Assembly: GCA_029582155.1 (NCBI GenBank)
Contig: CM055905.1
Location: forward strand, 66,915,039 to 66,979,038
Direction: 5' to 3'
Length of the DNA stretch: 64,000 bases
Source of the DNA: Panopea generosa
Lineage: Eukaryota; Mollusca; Bivalvia; Adapedonta; Hiatellidae
Below are positions 1-12,238 of the stretch, in pieces (position 1 is the stretch's first letter; the number at the start of each line of letters is the position of its first letter). The notes beneath the pieces were generated by a model. It made no database searches. It saw nothing but the letters and a program-made list of their open reading frames with translations, and had not been told where the DNA came from. The position numbers and the translations under genes are program-made.

Positions 1-765
1 ATGGTATACTTTGATAAAAATGTGTAAAAGTCACACAATATTCGGAAGTGAATAACAATCTCTTTTCTCTAAATGACAGGACCTGATAAATGCACCAAAA
101 TGCACGATTTTGCACTTAGAATATAAAAATTTCCAAGGCCACCTCTATGGCAAGAAGAGAAACTGCTCCAGTACTCTTTCCCAAGCCGCGTGCATCTCCT
201 AGCCCCAACTAATGGTTTTCCTCGATATAAATTCCTTTCCTAGCATTTTTGGATACGTCCCTGCTCTTTTTCTTAACAAAAACTTACAAGAATGCAGCAT
301 TTGGTTTTCTTTTTTTTTTCTCGGGGGGGCCCCCGTACCAGGGAACTCACCAACTCATATGCCCCGTATCTTCCAACCCATTGCTTAAGGTACATGTACC
401 GGGGTTAAAATGCAACCATATTTACTCCTTATTTCTCCTTATAATGCAGCATTTAGTATATAAGATATCAAAATGTTCCAGGATACCAGTTCACCCCCAT
501 CCCTCAAGCGGAAGGGAGATTCATCCTCATACACTCTTTCCACTGGCCCCCCCCCCCCCACCCCACCACCCCCAATAATAGAAACGCTCCTACGGCCATG
601 GCAATTGTACCGCTTAATACCAGTGATGTTTAATACATGTATACCTGCGATATGTATATCACTTATAATACGATAACGAAAGTACAAAGTTTAACATACA
701 CTATGTCAGTCATTATATAGGCCAGTAGTAATGAGAAGACGGACACATGGCTGTTATATATCACC
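1..765 (+). repeat. Array flank copy A (TRIM-upstream-like), left end of the composite satellite
   Basis: This block is the inverse of 29487-30190 at the other end of the array and is also homologous, same strand, to 54930-55735 upstream of the TRIM-like gene. Shared landmarks in order are a run reading TAAATAACAATC-like, CATATGCCCCGTATCTT, a long C-rich run (about 547-575), GAAACGCTCCTACG, and AATACGATAACGAAAGTAC near 664. It leads directly into the first 37-bp repeats at about 766. It probably continues left of the window. No gene is visible; the small frames here are low complexity. Confidence 0.85.
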
Positions 766-3345
766 ACTAATAGCTATGGCGGAGGATCGAACATACGTCC
801 CTATGATCTGCTATGGCGGAGGATCAAGCCCAAGTTCATCTGATCAGCTATTGCGGAGGATCAAGCTCAGGTCCCTCTGATCTGCTATGGCGGAGGATCA
901 AGCCCAGGTCCCTCTGATCTGCTATGGTGGAGGATCAAGCCCAGGTCTCTCTGATCTGCTATGGTGGAGGATCAAGCCCAGGTCCCTCTGATCTGCTATG
1001 GTGGAGGATCAAGCCCAAGTTCATCTGATCTGCTATGGCGGAGGATCAAGCCCAGGTCCCTCTGATCTGCTATGGTGGAGGATCAAGCCCAGGTCTCTCT
1101 GATCTGCTTTGCCGGAGGATCAAACTCATATCTCTATTCTGCTATAGGTGAGGAGCGAAACCACGTCCCTCTCATCTGCTTTGTGTGAGGAACGAACCAA
1201 CGTCCCTCTGATCTGCTATGGGTGAGGATCGAACCCACGTCCTTCTGATCTGCTATGAATGGTGATCAAATACACGTCTCTCATCTGCTATGGTGGAGGA
1301 TCAAATCCACGTCCATCTGATCTGCTACGGGTGAGGATTAAACCCTCGTCTATCTGATCTGCTATAGGTGAAATCGAACCGACGTATTTCTGATCTGCAA
1401 TGGGTGAGGATCGAACCAACGTCTCTCTCATCTGCTATGGCGGAGGATCAAACCCTCGTCTCTTTGATCTGATATGGGTAAGGATCAAACCCTCGTTTCT
1501 GTGGTTTGGTATGGGAGAGGATCAATCACACGTCCCTCTCATCTACTATGGGTGAGGGACGAACCAACATCCCTCTGATCTGCTATGGTTGAGGATCAAA
1601 CACACATCCTTTTGATTTACTATGGATGAGGATAAACCCCTCGTCTCTCTGAACTGCTATGGGTGAGGATCGAACCCACGTTTCCCTGATCTGCAATGGG
1701 TAAGGATAGAACCCACGTCTCCCTGATCTGCAATGGGTGAGGATCGAACCAACGTCCATCTCATTTTCTATGGGTGAGTATCGAACCCACGTCTCTCTTA
1801 TCTGCTATGGGTGAAGATCAAAACGACATCCCTCTGATCTGCTATGGATGAGGATCGAACCAACGTTTCTATGATCTGCTATGGGTAAGGATCGAAACCA
1901 CGTCCCTCTCATCTTCTATGAATGAGGATCGAACCAACACCCCTCTCATCTGCTATGGGTGATGATCGAACAAACGTCTCTCATCTGCTGTGACGCAGGA
2001 TAAAACACTCGTCCTTCTGATCTGCTATGGGTAAGAATCATAGCGACGTCCCTTTCATCTGCTATGGGTGAGGAGCGAAACCAAGTTCCTCTCATCTGCT
2101 ATGTGTGAGGAACGAACAAACTTCACTCTGATCTGCTATGGGTGAGTATCGAACCAACGTCTCTCTGATCTGCTATGAATGAGGATCGAACCCACGTCCC
2201 TCTGATCTCTTATAGATGATGATCGAACACAGGTCTCTCATCTGCTATGGCGGAGGATCAAACCTACGTCCTTCTGATCTGCTATGGTTGAGGATCGGCC
2301 CGTCGTCTCTCTGCTCTGCTATGGATGAGGATCAAACCAAAGTCTGTCTGATCTGCTATGGGTGAGGATCAAACCCACGTCTCTCTGATCTGCTATGGGT
2401 GATGATCAAACCCACGTCTGTCTTATCTGCTATAGGTGAGGATCAAACCCACGGCTCTCTGATCTGCTATGGGTGATAAACAAACCCGCGTCTCTCTGAT
2501 CTGCTATGGAGAATGATGGAACCAACGTCTCTCATCTGCTATGGGTGAGGATCGATCCCACGTCTCCCTGATCTGCTATGGATGAGGATCAAACCAACGT
2601 CTGTCTGATCTGCTATGGGTGAGGATCAAACCCACGTCTTTCTGATCTGCTATGGGTGAGGATCAAACCCACTTCTGTTTTATCTGCTATGGGTGAGGAT
2701 CAAACCCACGTCTGTCTTATCTGCTATAGGTGAGGATGAAACCCACGTCTCTCTGATCTGCTATGGGTGATAAACAAACCCGCGTCTCTCTGATCTGCTA
2801 TTGAGGATGATGGAACCAACTTCTCTCATCTGCTATGGGTTAGGATCGATCCCACGTCTCCCTGATCTGCTATGGATGAGGATCAAACCAACGTCTGTCT
2901 GATCTGCTATGGGTGAGGATCAAACCCACGTCTTTCTGATCTGCTATGGGTGAGGATCAAACCCACTTCTGTTTTATCTGCTATGGGTGAGGATCAAACC
3001 CACGTCTGTCTTATCTGCTATAGGTGAGGATCAAACCCACGTCTCTCTGATCTGCTATGGGTGATAAACAAACCAGCTTCTCTCTGATCTGCTAAGGGGG
3101 ATGATGGAACCCACGTCTCTCATCTGCTATGGGTGAGGATCGACTCCAAGTCTCTCTCATCTGCCATGGCGAATGTTCGAAACCACGCCCTTCTGATCTG
3201 CTATGTGTAAGAGGTTGACCCCTAGTCTCTCTGATCGGTCAAGGATCAGGGTCGACCCATAGTCTCTCTGATCTGCTATGGGTGAGTGTCGAACCCACGT
3301 CCGTCTCATATGCTATGGGTGAGGATTGAACCTACGTCTCTCTCA
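766..3345 (-). repeat. 37-bp satellite, block L1
   Basis: Tandem repeat of about 37 bp. The top strand reads GATCTGCTATGGGTGAGG then ATCRAACCCACGTCTCTCT, which is the reverse complement of the R blocks. Units vary by point changes and 1-4 bp indels. About 70 units by length. The first 0.8 kb (to about 1577) has no equivalent in L2-L4, which all start at the same internal register. Strand is given relative to the B-box orientation of the R blocks. Confidence 0.95.
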
Positions 3346-3376
3346 ACATATATAATAACCTTGATACATTGATTGA

Positions 3377-3644
3377 ATATTTAGCTTCATTTATATGCCA
3401 TCGAGGGCTAACAGACGATCAGTTAACCTAACCACTGTTTCCTGGGATTAACCAGTACTCGAGCACACCGTATCTCCGCAAGTAACTGATAACTTTCCCA
3501 TTTGCATCAGTGGTGAGAGACGAATGATAATGAAACACAATGTCGTATATCAATCATCACAGAGACTGTTGCCGGGCGGGGGATTTGAACTCACGATCCC
3601 GGGATTGATAGTCAGACGTGTAACCGACTGAGCATATCGGGCCC
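3377..3644 (-). mobile_element. tRNA-derived SINE-like element, family 1, in spacer 1
   Basis: Read on the minus strand, the head begins GGGCCCGATATGCTCAGTCGG (A-box-like) and is followed by GATCGTGAGTTCAAATCCC (B-box-like), as in a degenerate tRNA. The body contains GATTGATATACGACATTG and the tail has CTCGATGGCATATAAATGAAG. Related copies lie at 31680, 33300 and 59790. No intact tRNA acceptor stem is evident, so this is a SINE-type repeat rather than a tRNA gene. Confidence 0.75.
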
Positions 3645-3885
3645 AGCTAACCTTGATACCATTGTCTATAAAATAAAAAAACAGGCTAATAATGCATATA
3701 AAATAATACATGGGCTTTGAAACAATTAATTTTGGGTTTGTTTAGACATTCAGGACTACAAGTTTCTGCAAAAATTGGTTTGGCTAGTTGGTTTCAAATT
3801 TGGCCAGTTGAAATTTTAGGAACTACCCAAAATTGCCAGTGCACAAAAAAGTTAAATTCTAGCCCTGACAAGTATAATTTGTTTA

Positions 3886-3990
3886 ATTTTCGTTATCGTA
3901 TTATCATTGATATATAAATATTCATGTATAACATATTTACATGTAGTATACGTCATAGGTATTAATCAGTGGGTACATATCGCGTGACAT
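3886..3990 (-). repeat. Fragment of the array flank inside spacer 1
   Basis: TTCGTTATCGTATTATCA, then a run with ATACATGT-like sequence and GGTATTAATCAGTGGGTAC, resembles the start of flank copies B-E (for example 9013-9085). The resemblance ends where the inverted-repeat element begins, which suggests that element inserted into it. Equivalent segments occur near 11620, 19145 and 25200. Confidence 0.55.
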
Positions 3991-4364
3991 GGTTTTCCGA
4001 AAAGTACGGTGTCACATTAGGGCGCCATCGCGGAATTTTTATTAAATAAAGTAAAGTAGAAACAACGAAACTACCGTGGTGAAAAGTAGAAACAATTATG
4101 GTTAAATGTCGAAACTACGATGGTGAAGAAACCCGAAACAACGATGGTGAAAAGTCGAAACAATTTCTACTTTTCACTATGGTAGTTTTGATTTTTCACC
4201 ATCGACTTTCCACCAATTTAGATTCAACTGATCATTTTTGTTTCGACTTTTCACTACCGTTGTTCTTACTTTTCATCAACATAGTTTTGTTGTTTTAATT
4301 TTACTTAATTAAATAAATATTCACCGATGGCCCAAAGTGTACACCGTAGAAAATGCGTTGCCCC
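3981..4364 (+). mobile_element. Inverted-repeat element with internal 20-22 bp minisatellite, spacer 1
   Basis: The left end (ACGGTGTCACATTAGGG, CCATCGCGG, then TTATTAAATAAAGTAAA) pairs imperfectly with the right end (TTTTACTTAATTAAATAAA, CCGATGGCCC, GTACACCGT). Between them are alternating-strand copies of a motif reading GATGGTGAAAAGTCGAAACA. No transposase is present, so it would be non-autonomous. The architecture is reminiscent of the pearl/MINE-type elements known from bivalves, which combine inverted ends with tandem cores. The small frame 4098-4298 arises from the minisatellite. Confidence 0.7.
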
Positions 4365-4482
4365 ATATTAGCAAATTTAAATTTACACTTGCGAAAGATT
4401 GCCAAACTTCGGTAACATGAAATGACATCGATTTATAAGGCGGTATGTTTACATAAGCTAGCTAATGTGCTACTTTTTGGTT

Positions 4483-4513
4483 AGGTCGCATAAGCGACCG
4501 ATACCTATATAAG
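4483..4513 (+). promoter_or_regulatory. Hairpin followed by TATA box in spacer 1
   Basis: A perfect 6-bp stem GGTCGC-ATAA-GCGACC (about 4483-4498) is followed at 4506-4513 by TATATAAG within CCTATATAAGGGCC. The same arrangement is kept in spacers 2-4 (TATA at 12231, 19759, 25813). It matches the consensus TATA box. If active on the plus strand, transcription would run towards R1. Promoter activity is an inference. Confidence 0.4.
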
Positions 4514-5444
4514 GGCCTTTTTAGAAATTGATTGTAGGCGCTTTCATATTGAAATGTCAAGACCACGTATTAAAACATTCCATTCACCGTAAGGATGTCG
4601 CCATTGCTTTCAAATAGTGCCTAATGGGATTGCGGTGATAATAAAATCGGGCCAGGTTCTGACTGACCGGCCTTTTTCCGGCTGCAATTAAAAGGCAAAT
4701 GCGGTGTGTGTTATAATGCTTGTAGCGTTTGAATTTGAAATCAAAATGCATTGCTATTTGTACATTAAATAACAAAATATTGAAAAATTAGATAAAAGTA
4801 TCAAGGTCTTGCTATCAGGACGGAATCAACCATTATCTTCGAATAGGACCTTCCTCTTTGTGAGTCAATACACGTTTCATCGTTTACAGAATAGTAAGTT
4901 ATAGGTGATGCATCTTTAAATCAAAACATATTTTATTTTTTTATATTTTTTTCTCGAATTTGAATTTTGTGTCATAACACAGCTGTATTACGACACTAAT
5001 TTGTTTATATATGAGTGTGTATTCTTTCATGAGCTAACGGCCTACTGAGTATACTGCATGCACGTTCTTCAAATAAAAAAACAACAAAATGAATACAACA
5101 ATTTATGAAATCTATTTCATTTGGATAATCGACTACATTAATTAAAAACAAATCAAATGCATAATAAGAAATTAACTTGACGGTTAATTTACCGATACGA
5201 ATATGGGTCGTCACGTCTTTGCGTAACCATAACAACGGGGTCTACTATGATGAGGTGATACCGTCTGTTGCGGTAGGTTGGATGTTACCATGGTTACTGA
5301 AGGTTTGTTTCATCATCTGCTTAAACTGTATTCTCAGCATTGTCACACTGGCGTATCAATCATTATATGAAAAACAATTATTGTGTAAAATAATATAAAA
5401 TAACATAACATGAGATGTGAAAATAATAATGGTAAAATATCGGA

Positions 5445-8400
5445 CCCAGGATCAGACGAATTGAGTTTGATACTTCCTCATAGCAGATCAGAGGGACGTG
5501 GGTTCGATCTTCCGCCATTGCAGAACAGAGAGACGAGGGTTCGATCATCACTCATAGCAGATCAGAAGGACGTGGGTTCGATCATCAACAATAGCAGATC
5601 AGAGAGACTTGGTTTTGATCCTTTGTCATACCAGATCAGAGGGACGTGGGTTCGATCGTCCGTCATAGCAGATCAGAAGTACGTGGGTTCGATCGTCCGT
5701 CATAGTAAATCAGAAGAACGTGGTTTCGAACGTCCGTCATAGCAGATCAGAAGGAAGGGGGGTCGATCTTCCGCCATTGCAGAACAGAGAGACGAGGGTT
5801 CGATCATCACTCATAGCAGATTAGAAGGACGTGGGTTCGATCATCAACAATAGCAGATCAGAGAGACTTGGTTTTGATCCTTTGTCATAGCAGATCAGAG
5901 GGACGTGGGTTCGATCGTCCGTCATAGCAGATCAGAAGTACGTGGGTTCGATCGTCCGTCATAGTAAATCAGAAGAACGTGGTTTCGAACGTCCGTCATA
6001 GCAGATCAGAAGGAAGGGGGGTCGATCTTCCGCCATTGCAGAACAGAGAGATGAGTGTTCGATCATCACTCATAGCAGATCAGAAGGACGTGGGTTCGAT
6101 CATCAACAATAGCAGATCAGAGAGACGTGGCTTCGATCCTTTGTCATAGCAGATCAGAGGGACGTTGGTTCTATCCTCCGTCATAGCAGATCAGAAAGAC
6201 GTGGGTTCGATCCTCATCAATAGCAGGTTAGAATGACGTTGGTTCGATCCACACTATAGCAGATCAGAAGGACGTGGTTCCGATCCTCCGTCACAGCAGA
6301 TCAGAGTAACGTGGTTTCGATCCTCCGTCATAGCAGATCAGAGGGACGTGGGTTCGATCTTCTGTCATAGAAGTTCAGAGGGACAAGGGTTCTATCCTCC
6401 GTTATTGCACGACATGGGGGCAGATCAGGGGGATGTAGGTTCGATACTTAACAATAGCAGGTCAGAATGACGTGGATTCGATCAACACCGTAGCAGATAA
6501 GAAGGACGTGGGTTCGATCATCAAACACAGCAGATCAGAGAGACGAGGGGTCAACCTCTTACACATAGCAGATCAGAAGGGCGTGGGTTCGATCATTCAC
6601 CATGGCAGATGAGAGAGACTTGGAGTCGATCCTCACCCATAGCAAATGAGAGATGTGGGGTCAATCATCACCCATAGCAGATCAGAAACTTAGGTTTGAT
6701 CATCACCCATAGCAGATCAGAGAGACGTTGGTTTGATCATCACCTATAGCAGATCAGAGAGACGTGGGGTCGATCCTCAACCATAGCAGATCAGAGAGAC
6801 GTGGGGTCAATCCTCACCCATAGCAGATGAGAGACGTTGGTTTGATCATCACCCATAGCAGATCAGAGAGACATGGGTTTGATCATCACCCATAGCAGAT
6901 CAGAGAAACGTTGGTGTGATCCTCACCTATAGCAGATCAGAGAGACGACGGGCCGATCATCAACCATAGCAGATCAGAAGGACGTGGGTTTGATCCTCCA
7001 CCATTGCAGATGAGAGACGTGTGTTCGATTATCATCCATAGAAGATCAGAGGGACGTGGGTTCGATCCTTACCCATAGCATATCAGAGGGACGTTGGTTC
7101 GATACTTACCCATAGCAGATCAGAGGAACGTTGGGTCGATACTTACCCATAGCAGATCAGAGAGACGTGGGTTTGATCATCACCAATAGCAGATCAGAGA
7201 GACGTGGGGTCAATCCTCACCCATAGCAGATGAGAGACGTTGGTTTGATCATCACCCATAGCAGATCAGAGAGACATGGATTTGATCATCACCTATAGCA
7301 GATCAGAGAAACGTTGGTTTGATCCTCACCTATAGCAGATCAGAGAGACGACGGGCCGATCATCAACCATAGCAGATCAGACGGACGTGGGTTTGATCCT
7401 CCACCATTGCAGATGAGAGACGTGTGTTCGATCATCATCCATAGAAGATCAGAGGGACGTGTGTTCGATCCTTACCCATAGCAGATCAGAGGGATGTTGG
7501 TTCGATACTTACCCATAGCAGATCAGAGGGATGTTGGGTCGATACTTACCCATAGCAGATCAGAGTGACGTTTGTTTGTTTCTCAAATATAGCAAATGAG
7601 AGGGACGTGGTTTCGATTCTCACCCATAGCAGATCAAAGGGACGTCGCTATGATTCTCACCAATAGCAAACCAGAGAAACGTGGGTTTTATCCTCACCCA
7701 TAGTAGATCAGAGGTACGAGGGCCGATCCTCAGCCATAGCAAAACAGAAGGACGTGAGTTTTATCCTCCGCCACAGCAGACGAGAGACGTGTGTTCGATC
7801 ATCACCCATAGCAGATGAGAGGGAAGTGGTTTCGATCCTCACCCATAGCAGATCGTAGAAACGTTGGTTCGATCCTCATCCATAGCAGATCAGAGGGATG
7901 TCGTTTTGATCATCACCCATAGCAGATTTAAGAGACGTGGATTCGATCTTCACCAGTAGAAGATGAGATGGACGTGGGTTCGATCCTCACCTATTGCAGA
8001 TCAGGGAGACGTATGTTCGATCTTCACCATTAGCAGTTCATAGAGACGAGGGGTTTATCCTCATCCATAGTAGATCAGAAGGCCGTGGGTTAGATCCTCA
8101 CCCATAGCAGATCAGAGGGATGTTGGTTTGTTCGTCAACATGAGCAGGTGAAAGGGTCGTGTGATCGATCCTCTCCCATAGCAGATCCCAAAAACGTGGG
8201 TTTGATCCTTACCCATAACAGATCAGAGAGACGAGGGTTTGATCTTCCGCCATAGTAGATGAGAGTGACGTGTGATCGATCCTCTCTCATAGCAGATCAC
8301 AGAAACGTGGGTTTGATCCTCATCCAAAGCAGATGAAAGAGACGTGGGTTCGATCCTCACCAATATCAGATCAGAGGAATGTTGGTTCGTTCCTCACACA

Positions 8401-8920
8401 TAACAGATGAGAGAAACGTGTGATCGATCCTTTCCCATAACAGATCACAGAAACGTGGGTTTGATCCTTACCCATAACAGATCAGAGAGACGAGGGTCTG
8501 ATCCTCCGCAATAGCAGATGAGAGTGACGTCGGTTTGATCCTTACCCATAGCAAATGAGATATATGTCTGTTTGATCCTCACCAATAGCAGATCAGAAGG
8601 ACGTGGGTTCGATCCTCACCCATTGAAGATCAGAGAGACGTCGGTTCGATTTCACCCATAGCAGATCAGAGAGACGGGGGTTTAATCCTCACCCATGGCA
8701 GATCAGATGGACGTGGGTTTGATCCTCACGATATACAGATCAGAGGGACGTGGGGGTCGATCCTCACCCATTGCAGATCAGAGAGACGTGTGTTCGATCC
8801 TCACACAAAGCAGACCAGAGACGTGGGTATGATCTTCCTCCATAGCAGATCAGAGGGACCTGGGATTGGTTCTCCGACATAGCAGATCAGAGGGACGTAT
8901 GTTCGATTCTCCGCCATAGC
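5445..8920 (+). repeat. 37-bp satellite, block R1
   Basis: Tandem repeat with top-strand unit CATAGCAGATCAGAGGGAC then GTGGGTTCGATCCTCACC. About 94 units by length. Each typical unit contains GGTTCGATCC (B-box-like) and the self-complementary frame GTGGG-TTCGATC-CTCAC. A local higher-order period is seen at the start (about 5530-6150), where groups of units with variants such as GTCCGTCATAGC recur. The 110-residue frame at 5410-5742 is just this repeat read through. Confidence 0.95.
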
Positions 8921-9563
8921 TAGTAGTGGTGAACTATAACAGCCATGTGTCCGTCTTCTCAATGCTACTTGCCTATATAATGACTGACATAGTATATGTT
9001 AAACTTTGTACTTTCGTTATCGTATTATCAGTGATATATTTATCGCAGGTATACATGTATTATACATCACTGGTATTAAGCGGTACAGTTGCCATGGTCG
9101 TAGGAGCGTTTCAATTATTGGAGGTGGTGGGGTGGGGGGCAGTGGAATGAGTGTATGAGGATGTATCTCCCTTCTGCTGGGCGGGATGGGGTGAAGGGGA
9201 TATCCTGAAACATTTTGATATCTTATCAAAATGCTACATTATAAGGAGATTTTATGAGTAAATATGGTTGGATTTCAACCCCGGTACATGTATCTTAAGT
9301 TATGGGTTGGAAGATGCGGGGCATATGAGTGGGTGAGTTCCCTGGTACAGGGGGCCTCCCCGAAAAAAAACAATTGAAAACCAAATGTTGCATTCTTGTA
9401 TGTTTTTGTTAAGAAAAAGAGTAGGGATGTATCCAGAAAGGAATTTATATCGATGAAAATCATTAGTTGGGGCTAGGAGATGCACGCAGCTTGGGAAAGA
9501 GTACCAAAACGGTTTCTCTTCTTGCCATAGAGGTGGACTCTCCTTGGAAATTTTGCAAAATCG
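8921..9563 (-). repeat. Array flank copy B at the module 1/2 boundary
   Basis: Reverse complement of copy A, starting at AGTAGTGGTGAACTATAAC and including AACTTTGTACTTTCGTTATC, CGTAGGAGCGTTTCAATTAT, GGTGGTGGGGTGGGG and CATATGAGTGGGTGAGTTCC. It is cut at GCAAAATCGTGTA and joins directly to block L2. Copies C and D end at the same point, whereas copy E continues. Confidence 0.85.
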
Positions 9564-11073
9564 TGTACTGCTATGGGTGAGGATCAAACACACATCCTTT
9601 TGATTTACTAGGGATGAGGATAAACCCCTCGTCTCTCTGAACTGCTATAGATGAGGATCGAACCCACGTTTCCCTGATCTGCAATGGGTAAGGATCGAAC
9701 CCAAGTCTCCCTGATCTGCAATGGGTGAGGATCTAACCCACGTCCATCTCATTTTCTATGGATGAGTATCGAACCCACGTCTCTCTTATCTGCTATGGGT
9801 GAAGATCAAAACGACATCCCTCTGATCTGCTATGGATGAGGATCGAACCAACGTTTCTATGATCTGCTATGGGTGAGGATCGAAACCACATCCCTCTCAT
9901 CTTCTATGGATGAGGATCGAACCAACGCCCCTCTCATCTGCTATGGGTGATGATCGAACAAACGTCTCTCATCTTCTGTGACGCAGGATAAAACACACGT
10001 CCTTCTGATCTGCTATGGGTGAAGATCGGCCCACGTCTCTCTGATCGGCTATCAGTGAGGATAAAACCCACGTTTCTCTGATCTGCTATGGGTTAGAATC
10101 ATAGCGACGTCCCCTTGATCTGATATGGGTGAGGAGCGAAACCAAGTCCCTCTCATCTGCTATGTGTGAGGAACGAACAAACTTCACTCTGATCTGCTAT
10201 GGGTGAGTATCGAACCAACGTCCCTCTGATCTGCTATGAGTGAGGATCGAACCCACGTCCCTCTGATCTGCTATGGATGATGATATAACACAGGTCTCCC
10301 ATCTGCTATGGCGGAGGATCAAACCTACGTCCTTCTGATCTGCTATGGTTAAGGATCGGCCCGTCGTCTCTCTTATCTGCTATGGATGAGGATCAAACCA
10401 ACGTCTGTCTGATCTGCTATGGGTGATAAACAAACCCGCGTCTCTCTGATCTGCTATGGGGGATGATGGAACCCACGTCTCTCTGATCTGCTATGGGTGA
10501 TAAACAAACCTGCGTCTCTCTGATCTGCTATGGGGGATGATGGAACCCACGTCATTCATCTGCTATGGGTGAGGATTGATCCCACGTCTCTCTGATCTGC
10601 TATGGATGAGGATCAAACCAACGCTGTCTGATCTGCTATGGGTGAGGATCAAACCCACGTCTCTCTGATCTGCTATGGGTGAGGATCAAACCCACTTCTG
10701 TTTTATCTGCTATGGGTGAGGATCAAACCCACGTCTGTCTTATCTGCTATAGGTGAGGATCAAACCCGCGTCTCTCTGATCTGCTATGGGTGATAAGCAA
10801 ACCCGCGTCTCTCTGATCTGCTATGGGGGATGATGGAACCCACGTCTCTCATCTGCTATGGGTGAGGATCGATCCCACGTCTCTCTCATCTGCCATGGCA
10901 AATGATCGAAACCAAGCCTTCTGATCAGATATTGGTAAGAGGTTGACCCCACGTCTCTCTGATCTGCTATGGTTGAGGATCGACCACAGGTCTCTCTGAT
11001 CTGCTATGGGTGAGTGTCGAACCCACGTCCGTCTCATATGCTATGGGTGAGGATTGAACCCACGTCTCTCTCA
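9564..11073 (-). repeat. 37-bp satellite, block L2
   Basis: Same orientation and unit as L1. It starts with GCTATGGGTGAGGATCAAAC then ACACATCCTTTTGATTTACT, which corresponds to about 1577 within L1. About 41 units by length. Confidence 0.95.
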
Positions 11074-11104
11074 ACATATATAATAACCTTGATACATTGA
11101 TTGA

Positions 11105-11372
11105 ATATTTAGCTTCATTTATATGCCATCGAGGGCTAACAGACGATCAGTTAACCTAACCACTGTTTCCTGGGATTAACCAGTACTCGAGCACACCGTA
11201 TCTCCGCAAGTAACTGATAACTTTCCCATTTGCATCCGTGGTGAGAGACGAATGATAATGAGACACAATGTCGTATATCAATCATCACAGAGACTGTTGC
11301 CGGGCGGGGGATTTGAACTCACGATCCCGGGATTGATAGTCAGACGTGTAACCGACTGAGCATATCGGGCCC
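11105..11372 (-). mobile_element. tRNA-derived SINE-like element, family 1, in spacer 2
   Basis: Copy of the element at 3377 with the same boundaries inside the spacer. It was therefore amplified with the module, not inserted independently. Confidence 0.75.
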
Positions 11373-11708
11373 AGCTAACCTTGATACCATTGTCTATAAA
11401 ATAAAAAAACAGGCTAATAATGCATATAAAATAATACATGGGCTTTGAAACAATTAATTTTGGGTTTGTTTAGACATTCAGGACTACAAGTTTCTGCAAA
11501 AATTGGTTTGGCTAGTTGGTTTCAAATTTGGCCAGTTGAAATTTTAGGAACTACCCAAAATTGCCAGTGCACAAAAAAGTTAAATTCTAGCCCTGACAAG
11601 TATAATTTGTTTAACTTTCGTTATCGTATTATCATTGATATATAAATATTCATGAATAACATATTTACATGTAGTATACGTCATAGGTATTAATCAGTGG
11701 GTACATAT

Positions 11709-12089
11709 CGCGTGACATGGTTTTCCGAAAACTACGGTGTCACATTAGGGCCATCGCTGCATTTTTATTAAATAAAGTAAAGTAGAAACAACGAAACTAC
11801 CGTGGTGAAAGTAGAAACAATTATGGTTAAATGTCGAAACTACGATGGTGAAGAAACCCGAAACAACGATGGTGAAAAGTCGAAACAATTTCTACTTTTC
11901 ACTATGGTAGTTTTGATTTTTCACCATCGACTTTCCACCAATTTAGTTTCAACTGATCATTGTTGTTTCGACTTTTCACTACCGTTGTTCTTACTTTTCA
12001 TCAACATAGTTTTGTTGTTTTAATTTTACTTAATTAAATAAATATTCACCGATGGCCCAAAGTGTACACCGTAGAAAATGCGTTGCCCC
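11709..12089 (+). mobile_element. Inverted-repeat element with internal minisatellite, spacer 2
   Basis: Same ends and internal motif as at 3981. Differences are small, for example GGGCCATCGCTGC in the left end. Confidence 0.7.
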
Positions 12090-12214
12090 ATATTGGCAAA
12101 TTTAAATTTACACTCGCGAAAGGTTGCCAAACTTCGGTAACATGAAATGACATCGATTTATAAGGCGGTATGTTTACATAAGCTAGCTAATGTGCTACTT
12201 TTTGGTTAGGTCGC

Positions 12215-12238
12215 ATAAGCGACCGATACCTATATAAG
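12215..12238 (+). promoter_or_regulatory. Hairpin and TATA box, spacer 2
   Basis: GGTCGC-ATAA-GCGACC stem followed by TATATAAG at 12231-12238, unchanged from spacer 1. Confidence 0.4.

Larger units (their letters stand above)
3346..5444. repeat. Inter-array spacer, module 1
   Basis: A non-satellite segment of about 2.1 kb between L1 and R1, present four times with high identity (11074, 18601, 24656). It contains a SINE-like element (minus), a fragment of the array flank (about 3886-3990), an inverted-repeat element with internal minisatellite, a small hairpin plus TATA box, and about 0.9 kb of AT-rich sequence in which no gene is recognised. Conserved short frames such as those near 5005-5398 differ by frameshifts between copies and do not look coding. 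Confidence 0.85.

Noticed and set aside
249..687. Short frames over the left flank (109, 82 and 67 residues)
   Set aside because: They run through low-complexity C-rich sequence and are broken in the other flank copies.
3700..5400. Small conserved frames in the spacers (for example 3717-3917, 5005-5235)
   Set aside because: Conserved only because the spacers are recent copies; start, stop and frame differ among copies and no domain is recognisable.
5445..8920. CRISPR-like array
   Set aside because: Units are contiguous 37-bp repeats without unique spacers, and the context is eukaryotic.
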